Shown one piece after another: positions 55,641 through 64,000 of a DNA stretch of 64,000 nt. The stretch lies in NCBI GenBank assembly GCA_035772405.1, contig JAYKKM010000437.1, positions 8,898,501 through 8,962,500 on the forward strand. Reading direction: 5' to 3'. The DNA is from Chrysogorgia sp. JL179-B06 (lineage: Eukaryota; Cnidaria; Anthozoa; Scleralcyonacea; Chrysogorgiidae). Positions within the stretch are counted from its first letter, which is position 1. Every line of letters begins with the position of its first letter. The position numbers and the translations under genes are program-made. The notes below the pieces were generated by a model that saw only the letters and a list, made by a program, of their open reading frames with translations, ran no database searches and was not told where the DNA came from.

Positions 55641-56535
55641 AATTATTTACTGTTTTTGGTCGGTCCGGATAGAGAAATATTTACCCTCCGGGTCTCAAAA
55701 ACGTCCCTCGGCCTGCGGCCTCGTAGCCTGTGGTCTCGTAGCCTGCTAAGCAGACGTTACTTTTCTACCCGCGTAAACTGGCGGGGAAAAATAACGTCTG
55801 CTGACCCGAGTGATTGAGTTCCTATACATGTATGTCCAAATCCTGGTGAGTGACATTATAAATTCAAAATGGAATTCCACGAAGCTGCGAAAACAATTTG
55901 CGATGTATTTTCTGTCAAAAATCTGAAAGCTTTTCAGTTTAAAGCTATAAGAAAGATTACAGAGAGAAAGGATGATGTTTTTATCAATATGCCAACTGGT
56001 TGTGGTAAATCTCTAACGTACCATCTCCCAATCGCATTTGGTTGTCTGACAGAAGGAAATCAACAATGTGAAGGGGACAACAAAATAACATTGTAATCGT
56101 AGTTTCGTTCGCCTTTGGTTAGTCTGATGAAAGATCAAGTTGATAGGCTTCAAACCCTTGGTATAAGTGCTATCTGTGTTAATGATATTGCTTCGGAAAG
56201 AGAAGAAAAAGATCTCTTGGAAGGTAGATATTCGATAGTTTATGGCTCACCAGAGAGTTGGCTATTGAATGAGAAATGGCGTTCCATGCTCATAAGTAAT
56301 GCTTATAGCAAGAACATCTGTGCTGCGGCTGTAGATGAAGCTCATATTATTAAACATTGGTAAGTATATTGATTCTCCTACATCTTGTAATATATTTTCG
56401 TCTGTCTTGTTGATTGAACTCATTGAACTAAATATTTTGGTGTCGTTTTGTTAAGAATTTTGATTTACTAAACCTCAAAATTTAATAAAATTCATCTCTG
56501 ATACATCATATGTTGTTCTGTAGTCGGTTGATTCA

Positions 56536-56605
56536 TTGAATGTCAACAAATATTGAATGTCAACAAATATTGAATGTCAACAAATATTGAATGTCAACAA
56601 ATATT
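56536..56605. repeat. 17-bp tandem repeat
   Basis: Four near-identical copies of AATGTCAACAAATATTG in the helicase intron. Confidence 0.9.
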
Positions 56606-56829
56606 GAAAATAATTTACACTTTAATAAAGTTTATTTGCAATGTGGAACTTTCATTCATAATCAAAATACATACTACTGTACTACACCATTAGAAAATAT
56701 TAGTGGCGTATTTTCCATATCTTCACTAGTGAAGATATCAATGACGTCATTTGCCAAATTGAATTTTGTGTTTCTATATAATAAAAGGAAAATTACAATG
56801 TGTTGAATATTTATATGATAAATGATAAA

Positions 56830-57120
56830 ATATGAATTTTATCTTCGAGTGGTGAAAACAATATTTTACAAATGTGTGTAGTGAATGATTAAAATATTGT
56901 TTTCACCACTGTGACGCTTCGCTGTTCACGTGAACATCACGCGTGTTGTTGGCGCCGTTCAGTCGTGGGACCCCCCGTCCCACGACGTTGTTGTGTGGTT
57001 GTCTAGATTACGGCGAAAGTGAACAGACCTTCGAGACCTGCATAGCTTGTTTTTAGATAATAAACCGTTGAAAAGGAGTCCTGTGTATCAAAACCACTAG
57101 AAGATAAAATTCATATACTG
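56830..57120. mobile_element. fold-back repeat in helicase intron
   Basis: Ends ATGAATTTTATCTTC and GAAGATAAAATTCAT are inverted, with inner arms GTGGTGAAAACAATATTTTA / TAAAATATTGTTTTCACCAC. Non-coding. Confidence 0.6.
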
Positions 57121-58814
57121 TATTTAATTCATAATATAGATACAACCATATGTTTTGTTTAAGCTGTGGCTGTAATTCCTTTGGTTTGATATATTTATAA
57201 ATAATTAACAATATCAAATTTATACTTACTAAAATGTAATTACATTTTTATAACTTTGCTTTCTGACAATAATAGCCACCACTATAGCCAGCAGTGGATA
57301 TTGTACAAGGCAAGATTTGCTTGAATACTCACACAATCATTTAGCCATTTGTTATAATCTCATTTATAATACTTTCTTATTCAGGGGAAAGTCATCAAGC
57401 AACAAGCATGCAGCATTCCGTGAATGCTTTTTAAAACTGGGCGAACTTATATCGGCAACATTTATTGTCCTCACTGCAACAGCAACAGAAGAGACTAAAC
57501 TAGAAACATTTGATGTTTTATTGATGAGAGAGCCATATGAAATTGTTGAAAGTCCCAACAAAACAAACATGTATTCTGTGCATTGTCTTAACAAAGATGA
57601 CAACTTAAATGAGGTTTTCAAATGGCTGACAGATGAACTGATTGAAAAAGGCACCAACTGTCCAAGAACGATTATTTATTGTCAAACAATAAAATAGTGT
57701 TCATTGTTGTATGCTGTGTTAAAGTCAAATCTTGGTGAAAAAATTTATCTCAATCCAAACAACAGGCATATGGTTTTATTGGAGATGTTTCATTCCTGCT
57801 CTCCAGAATCAAATAAGAAAGAAATCTTAAAATCTTTTCAACAAACTGATGGCAGTATTCGACTTCTTGTTGCTACCTACCATTGCTTTTTGGTATGGGG
57901 GTCGATAGTAAGGCAGTCACAACTGTTGTTCATTTTGGGCCTTCTAAGAATGTGGAATGCTATATTTAGGAAACTGCATGGCCGTGCTGGAAGAAACGGT
58001 GATCAAAGTCATGTATTTCTTCTATACAACAGCTTGTTACTGGCACATGTTAACACTGTCGTCGAAACTTTGTCCTAGGCTTTTTTTACTGTGGACAATC
58101 AGTCAAGAGCCCTTCTCCTATTCATTTATGTTGTGATAACTGTGCACTTAAATGTGAGTGTGGCCTTATAGAATGTGGTTCCAAAGCTACATATCCAGCT
58201 GCATCAAATGAACTCCATCCTCCCTCGCAAAAAACGCGCAAAGTTTCTCAGCATGTGTGAAACGCAATCTAATTTCATTTCAAAATGAATTAATCCATTC
58301 ACTGAAAATGTCAACTATTCAGGAACTGTGAAATCTCTTATTGCACCTAAATTTTTACTCGGTTTTTCACAACTTCAAGTGTCCCAAGCTGTATGCCATT
58401 ACTCTGATATATTCTCAATGGATGACATTTTCAATTATGTTGAAATATGGGACAAAAAGCATGCACTGAAGATCTATCACATATTTAATGAAGTATTTGG
58501 GTATATGGTTGAAGATATCTCCATACAAGATTAAAACAGAGAATCAGACTTTTCTTCATCAGATGATGAAGGTGAGGAAGAGGAGGCATTAAGACAGTGG
58601 AATGAGATAGCAAATGATGAAGAATTGTTTGGCTTGATTTTGGACTGCAGCCATTTGATACTAGATGACACATTTACAGACAATTATAATGTAGATGGTG
58701 ATGATTTATCACATTCTATACATACATACAATTCCCTACTTCCTGATCTACTATTTGACTAATTAGTTGATCACTGTGCTCTTATTCCAAGAGACATGTT
58801 CTTTTTGTGCTTTT

Positions 58815-59213
58815 TTATCCATTTGTACAAATGAGATATATTGAGCCAAGAAACTGTATTCCTTTCAAAGTTTTTGAAGTGGTTATAGCTTCTACCTGCA
58901 ATACATTAAAGAATACATCTTCCTCCCTTCGCTTTCTTTCTAGAACATCCAAGTCAGTATCACTGGACTTTTTCTTGTGTTCACCAGATCTTGCCATTCT
59001 GTTCACATCTTTGTAAATGTTATCCATAACACTTCGCATTGGTGCTTCAGCCTTGCTGATCCTGGTGACAGCATTTTCTGTAAGGTTTACACCTAGATGA
59101 TTGATGACCTGCTTAAGAAAATTGTTACTATGTTCCACTGCAAGATCGAGAGGAATCATTTGGGATGTAGAATCTACATCGGAAGCATTTGGGATGTAGA
59201 TTTCAATGCTCAA
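58815..59213 (-). pseudogene. DUF6589-like transposase fragment
   Basis: This 132-codon frame contains MIPLDLAVEHSNNFLKQ (about residues 17-33), NLTENAVTRISKAE and a Lys-rich linker. The pattern of acidic-His-Asn helix followed by LTENA-x-R resembles the C-terminal part of DUF6589 proteins associated with DNA transposons. Upstream coding (minus strand, above 59213) is decayed, and short frames at 59681-59938 could be further pieces. Identification by pattern only. Confidence 0.45.
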
Positions 59214-60540
59214 AACAATCCAAAATAATTTTTTATAAATAATCTTTCTTCGTTTTGCAACAGAAACGATCTCGTCGTTTTCCAGATCATTTATTTTCGA
59301 ACCTTTTTCGTATTTTTAAAATTAAAATTTGAAAGAGTTTAAAATTTAAAGATGAATTTAGGGATCAAACTTACTTCTGTTGATCTATTCTTTATTGCAA
59401 AACTGTTGTAAGTGTATTCGTGTGAGTGTTTCTTTGCTAAGTTAGTACAGATGTCATCATTAGTATTTTTCTAAGCAATGAAGGTATTTTGCGAGAACAC
59501 AGGCCACTTTTTATACTTTTTAAGCATCAAGTTCACAACACATTTGTTAAGTTGGGTGTTTTTCATAACACTTCGCGCTATATACGCTTCTCATCTCCAA
59601 ATGCGATGGCTTTACCAAGGGGTGCAAGTTCTTTACGTACCGTTTTGGACAGGTATTCTACCGTGATGTTTACTATTGAACTAGATTCTTGGACTGCTGT
59701 TTTTTGAATTTGTCGTGCCTCGTGTAGAATTCTGCAATGGTTGGAATTGAATGTAAGGAAATGCCTTAGTCACGAGATGAAAGGCCTTTCCCGTATTTGG
59801 TGGAAGAAAACCAGCTATGTAACCTGTAGAAATCGGACAGAGACTGGGAAAGATCTGAGACTCTGCCGACTGCGGAAAAGGAATACTATCTCCGTTACTT
59901 CTCGATGGCGCCGAGAATAGCAAAGTCTTCGGTTGCAATCTCGCTGCTTGTGCATGCGGGTGATTCAGTCGCCATCCTTTTCACACGAATAGATCCTTTC
60001 TTTTGGAATAAGTCTCGGAATTATTTACAAAGTTGTTGTTGAGTTTATAAGGCGATCCAATCGACTGAGCTGTTTGTAGCATTTTCGACAAACATGAACA
60101 TCTCGCCGGGATTGTGCAAACTCTTCAAGGTTAACGTTTACCGCTCTCCGTATCAGTTCCACCAAATTAAGAGAACTTCTTCCAAATACGTTGATGCCTT
60201 CTTTTGTAACGAAACACTAATTTACATCAATTATAATTTTTTCGGGGTCAATGCCATGCCATTTATGTAAATCTTCTTTCGTTTCTCAAAAAAGTTCACG
60301 CAATTTCACGGATTTATAAAAGCGATTTTGATTGGACAGTCAAAATAATCATTGACGTAATGGCACTCAATTAATCACTCGGATCAGCAGACTTTATTTT
60401 TCCCCGCCAGTTTGCGCGGGTAGAAAAGTAACGTCTGCAGCAGGCTAGCGGCCTCGGAGACCTCGGGCAAATATTTCTCTCTCCGGACATCCCAGCCGGT
60501 AAATAACATACAGTACTGCTCAGAAGTAACCTAACGCTGC

Positions 60541-60655
60541 GTTCTCGTCCAGAACGCGTTCCCTTCGCGTTCCAGAACGCGTTCCGAACGCGTACCAGAA
60601 CGCGTTCCGAACGCGTACCAGAACGCGTTCCGAACGCGTTCCGGAACGCGTTCCT
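60541..60655. repeat. GAACGCGTTC tandem array, left
   Basis: About nine overlapping copies of GAACGCGT(T/A)C with CC/CA spacers, total about 115 bp. Each unit is a perfect or near-perfect 10-bp palindrome. Confidence 0.9.
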
Positions 60656-61574
60656 CGATTGCGATGGAAATTTTGTCGGAAGCTATTACCAGTTCGGAAA
60701 ACTCCGAGTGATTAACCAATGTAACAAATCACATTTATACGAAGAATGTATGAACTTGAGACTTGTGGCCTGGATCAATCAATGATGAGAGTGAATGAGA
60801 GTTGCGCATAAGTAATAACTGAGTCAGTAGTTCAGACACTGGCTTAATATAAATTTTACTCCGTGTTTGATTATCACGCGGAGCCGTATATATTTTAAAA
60901 ACATCAGAGTTGTGGACGGATGGTTGGTACCTTTTTATATGAAAGCTCTGTGTTTATTAAAAAACACTCATCAAATCTTTATTTTATTCATCTGTGAATT
61001 AAAACGACCGCTATAAAAATTCGTGACTGCCATGCTTCGCATGCATGCACATTGTAATGTGTGCAATAACATGTCGTTTCGCTACAAGTCGTTTCGCTAC
61101 AACCAGAAGTCGCTTCGCTACAACCAGAAGTCGTTTTGCTACAGTATGTAACACAAAGTCGTTTCGCTTCCAGCATAACAAGTCAACTATATGTGTCGAC
61201 TTACCAACAAACGATTTCGTTTTAATGGTTTGTTGGTTAGTCGTTTCCTACACTAATATGAGTTTACATCTATACGTTTATGTTTCGTTTTGGTTTCATG
61301 TCAGTTGGAAATTATTCTGAATTTTGATCTTGAAATATACTCTGATAAATATGTAATCAATCTCGTACCCAGAGCCTGCGTACCTTTATGATTGTCGATT
61401 GCGAATTTATATTTAAAGATTATGAGCTCGAGATTTCTATCATGATGTGATAAATGACGATGGCGAAGGCAGAGTCATCTATCATCTCATAGAAATTGAG
61501 AGCGAATACACTATTGGCTAGCGCGGGGTAAAGTTTATAATGGGCACGCGGCAACAACTTTATGAATCATCACT

Positions 61575-61735
61575 TATTGTTTTCACTCATAAGGTGGTAA
61601 ACTGCCATGATTTTTAGTAACGAAATACTGACGTTTCGAACAGACGTCTTACTCTGATGAAGGGCTCCGCTCGAAACGTCAGTATTTCGTCACTAAAAAT
61701 CTTGATACCCTTTACCACCTTTTCACTTTGCTATA
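61575..61735. repeat. inverted repeat inside the Tc1/mariner-like element
   Basis: AAGGTGGTAAACTGCC-TGATTTTTAGT and GAAATACTGACGTTTCGA pair with the complement at about 61672-61735. It looks like a nested MITE of about 160 bp. Confidence 0.55.
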
Positions 61736-62014
61736 TATCCAAAACCCTGTCTACGCGCACTCTACTTTTTAACTTTATACTATCGCGATAGTCGTTTTTG
61801 ATTGACATGTTTACATGCTTATGTTCGGACGAAGCAAAACATAATCCGTAGATATAAATTCATATTAGACTCGTGTATACGGTAGTGTAGCGAAACGACT
61901 TAAGGTTGTAGCGAACTAAACTACTCGTATCACAAGCTGTGGCGGTCAGCAATGCGCAAGAGCTCGTGAACCAAACAAGAGTTCGAAAACCAAACCGCGG
62001 CATGGTCAAATAAA

Positions 62015-62269
62015 TTATGGAGGAACTTGAAGACGTTTTGTCCATAAATTGTTTCGCCTGGATAACCGGCGATCTGAGTCATATTCGTCTATAAATTTGA
62101 TATGTTCTTCTGTCACTTTTGGCCTTCGACCACTGCGAGGAGCATCGTTCAATTGACCACTCATTCGGTATCGCAAAAGAAAAAGACAGATTGCCGATCT
62201 TGAGATTTTAATTCCTTCCTCGATTAGAGTATCTTTTATTTTTGGAATCTTTACTCCAGCAGATCTCAA
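62015..62269 (-). pseudogene. Tc1/mariner transposase N-terminal fragment
   Basis: This 84-codon frame has two helix-turn-helix-like segments: KIPKIKDTLIEEGIKISRSA, then a basic linker with a GRPR-box-like APRSGRRPKVTEEHIKFIDE. This is typical of the paired-like DNA-binding domain of Tc1 transposases. The catalytic DDE part is missing or scrambled to the left (61860-62045). Confidence 0.6.
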
Positions 62270-62448
62270 AGAAATTACTCTTTTTCTTGCATATACAGTA
62301 ATGAAAGCTTTGTCATCGTAAAATATCTCTTGTATTCAGTAAATATGGCGGAGCGACGATATGAAACAAGATGACGCTACGAATCGGAAAGTGACGACAA
62401 TTTCCGGATATGGCCGAACTGATCACGACATGTATAGCCTGAAAACCT

Positions 62449-62572
62449 GAACGCGTCCCGAACGCAATTTGGAACGCGTTCGGAACGCGTTCTGGAACGC
62501 GTTCGGAACGCGTTCTGGAACGCATTCGGAACGCGTTCTGGAACGCGTTCGGAACGCGTTCAGAACGCGTTT
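62449..62572. repeat. GAACGCGTTC tandem array, right
   Basis: About ten copies of GGAACGCGTTC separated by G or T-G bases, mirror to the left array. They are probably transposase binding sites, by position. Confidence 0.88.
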
Positions 62573-62615
62573 TTGGTTAGGTTATTTCTGAGCAGTACTG
62601 TATATTGAATTTTAG

Positions 62616-62767
62616 GGATTTCAGACCAAAAATCCAACAAAGCCAAAAAAACATTCGAGCGCTTCAGCAAAAGATGCGTGGAAATTTTGCGCTCTCTGTT
62701 GCCTGTGGGTAAAGCTCCTAGAAATGAACCGACGGGATTAGCCCGTAAACATTTACACCAGATAGAG
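62616..62767 (+). CDS. probable internal exon of unidentified host gene
   Basis: A 152-nt stretch bounded by TTTTAG and GAG-GTAATT is open in one frame (starting ISDQKSNKAKKTFERFSKR, then EILRSLLPVGK and ARKHLHQIE). Codon use looks coding and the splice signals are good. I cannot name the protein. It might belong to a gene whose other exons are outside the window. Confidence 0.5.
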
Positions 62768-63490
62768 GTAATTTCGCCTTCTTAATTGAATATTATTGTT
62801 TTTTTAAAACGACGTTTTCTTTCGAAACACGCAATGAAAAAACCCAACAAATTGTACAAGTGCAACCTTGCGTGTAGAAACTAAAAATACATGTAGATTA
62901 CATGTTTTCCAATTATTTAAAAAAAAACTTTAAAAATTAGATAAACAATATTGTAAACCTTTTAATTAAAATATTACGAGTTTGTTTTGAACGTTGTTGT
63001 TATTGTCACTTCGTTATGTGAACTGTCGTATTCTTTCTTCGCGATCGTATATTAAACTTGAAAATTATATATCACTCTGAAAAAGGGCGACTCTTGTTTG
63101 GTAGACAAGCACGCTTCTGGATATGTGAATATAAATTCATAATCCGCATTCTTTAGACGTAACTCATCGTAATTGACGTTTGTCAGCTCTATTTCGTAGG
63201 TTGTTTATCCTGTGTAGTAATTGATCGTGTATGAAGGAATTCAAAGGAGAAATGACAACTACCACGGGAGATTGAACTTGTTGTAAGGAACCTGATTTCC
63301 TGTTCAACAACGCGAGGGAATAAGAATAATCGCCGCGAAAGAAGAACGCAAAACATTCTAAATTCATTAATTCAAACATGGCGAGTCATCAGCCCTGAAA
63401 ACGTTCGTGTATCAAGTGACAAGTGTATTGAAATATTATATCCCCTCCCTTGCGACATTTTTTCATATGGGAGACACGTATAATATCTAC
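62768..63490. other. AT-rich gap, no gene seen
   Basis: Nothing exon-like beyond random short frames. It separates the plus-strand exon at 62616 from the minus-strand methyltransferase exon. Confidence 0.5.
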
Positions 63491-63851
63491 CTGGTTTGAC
63501 AAGACGTAGGATTTCATCAAATGCGCTTGCTTTAATGTATCCACTGCCTACTGCACCAACACTAATGAGTGCATCATAAGTTCCAGTTTGTATATCAAGA
63601 CGTTTCTCCGTAACAGCTTCACAGATGTAATTCTTGTATGCGTTTTTCTCCTTTGCTTTTTCCAACATCTCCGCACATAAATCAAGTCCATCGACGTTGG
63701 TAAAGCCATGTTTCTTTAGTTCAACTGCGGCATGACCTGTGCCAGCACCAAGATCCATTATTCTCATGTTCTTATCAGCGTTACCGACAACCTCGATAAA
63801 TGTTTGGATTATCCAGTTAAGAACTGGATAAGACGAACCAGGTGCGATATC
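63491..63851 (-). CDS. METTL27-like: METTL27-like SAM-dependent methyltransferase, internal exon
   Basis: This minus-strand exon of 361 nt is bounded by a TTTGTAG acceptor (before 63851) and a CAG-GTAGAT donor (after 63491). It encodes the core of a class I methyltransferase: motif I IMDLGAGTGHAAVEL, then GLDLCAEMLEKAKEK (motif II), KNYICEAV, YDALISVGAVGSGYI (motif IV) and EILRLVKPG (post-motif). The order and spacing match the METTL27/Williams-Beuren region 27 family. Substrate in this family is not firmly known to me. Neighbouring exons are outside the window or not recognised. Confidence 0.85.
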
Positions 63852-64000
63852 CTACAAATATTCACTAGGTTAAAACAAGGCATATAGTAAAAGATATGTT
63901 AAAATGCAGTACCTTAATTTCTCTATTAAGCACCATCACTTTTAAGCCCGCCTCCTAATAAGCCCCCTTTCTGGAAGTAGAAAATAACCTAATCATGAAA
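63852..64000. other. intron sequence of the methyltransferase gene
   Basis: Sequence between the 63851 acceptor and the window end. No further exon is recognised. Confidence 0.5.

Larger units (their letters stand above)
55869..58078 (+). pseudogene. RecQ-like helicase, broken, within DNA transposon
   Basis: Helicase motifs appear in order: MPTGCGKSLTYHLP (motif I, about 55990), SLMKDQVDRLQTLG (Ia, about 56130), AAVDEAHIIKHW (II, about 56330), FIVLTATATEET (III, about 57465), TIIYCQTIK (IV, about 57670) and LHGRAGRNGDQSHVF (VI, about 57980). A GTAAGT donor at 56360 and a TTCAG acceptor at 57384 bound an intron of about 1.0 kb that contains its own repeats. The frame is broken after 56094 and again at 57695, so it cannot make a full helicase. 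The 58328-58534 frame continues with a C-terminal accessory region. Confidence 0.8.
55640..60505 (+). mobile_element. decayed DNA transposon encoding a RecQ-like helicase and DUF6589-like protein
   Basis: Ends share inverted repeats: CCGGATAGAGAAATATTT...CAGACGTTACTTTTCTACCC (55669-55825) against the complement of about 60370-60500. The matched core of about 70 bp has only a few differences. Inside are RecQ-helicase exons (plus strand, 55869-58078 and 58328-58534) and, on the minus strand, a fragment resembling DUF6589 transposase-like proteins (58815-59213). The combination suggests an Academ-type element with a helicase. The superfamily is an inference. Multiple frame breaks show it is not active. 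Confidence 0.65.
60514..62597. mobile_element. Tc1/mariner-like element with GAACGCGTTC subterminal arrays
   Basis: It starts TACTGCTCAGAAGTAACC and ends with the near-complement (GGTTATTTCTGAGCAGTA), with TA at both borders. Just inside each end are arrays of GAACGCGTTC palindromes (60541-60655 and 62449-62572). A degraded transposase N-terminal region is on the minus strand (62015-62269). The 173-bp element at 7279-7451 shares its termini. It lies 19 bp from the acceptor of the exon at 62616. Confidence 0.7.

Noticed and set aside
60541..60655. CRISPR-like array
   Set aside because: Units are adjacent 10-bp palindromes with 1-3 base spacers, mirrored at both ends of a transposon, in a eukaryotic genome. 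Not a CRISPR layout.

Overview
The window is nuclear DNA of an invertebrate animal. Host coding exons have canonical GT-AG introns, the gaps between genes are dense with eukaryotic transposons (CR1/Jockey-like and R2-like LINEs, TTAA-flanked MITEs, hAT, Tc1/mariner and Harbinger pieces, a RecQ-helicase DNA transposon), and a virus-like Polinton/Maverick insertion fills the middle. A cnidarian or similar marine invertebrate fits the repeat types, but the species is an inference.

Region 1 (1-21042): a LINE on the minus strand is split by a TTAA-flanked MITE. The 3' half of a neprilysin-type (M13) metallopeptidase gene follows on the plus strand, with eight exons between 3206 and 13599 and introns loaded with MITEs. 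After it come nested fold-back elements, LINE fragments, a duplicated terminal exon of an unidentified host gene, and a hAT-like element with a perfect 8-bp target duplication.

Region 2 (21043-53982): two nested Polinton-type elements. The outer one (TIR starting AGTAGGTAACC, 6-bp target duplication CAAGCT) encodes a GRF zinc-finger protein, packaging ATPase, adenain-like protease, major capsid protein, pX-like basic protein, penton-like protein, chromodomain integrase, a putative myristoylated protein and DNA polymerase B. That polymerase gene has one clear spliceosomal intron and one frameshift. Inside an outer-element gene sits a complete, apparently young second element (23950-43119, 19,170 bp, 629-bp TIRs, 6-bp target duplication GTTCGA). 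It encodes its own polymerase B, thymidine kinase, a Bro-N/nuclease/zinc-finger fusion, a phage-fibre-like protein, two tandem penton-like proteins, integrase, a recently duplicated membrane-protein pair, a putative capsid protein, ATPase and several small proteins. I find no protease in it. Its genes are packed with overlaps of a few bases and lie in strand blocks.

Region 3 (53983-64000): host DNA resumes with MITEs, a decayed DNA transposon carrying a RecQ-like helicase and a DUF6589-like fragment (about 55640-60505), a Tc1/mariner-like element with GAACGCGTTC subterminal arrays (60514-62597), one probable host exon at 62616-62767, and a METTL27-like methyltransferase exon on the minus strand (63491-63851).

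The observations most worth following are the nested Polintons, the gene content of the inner element (TK, Bro-N nuclease, fibre, no protease), and two tandem histone-type 3' stem-loops in the outer element.
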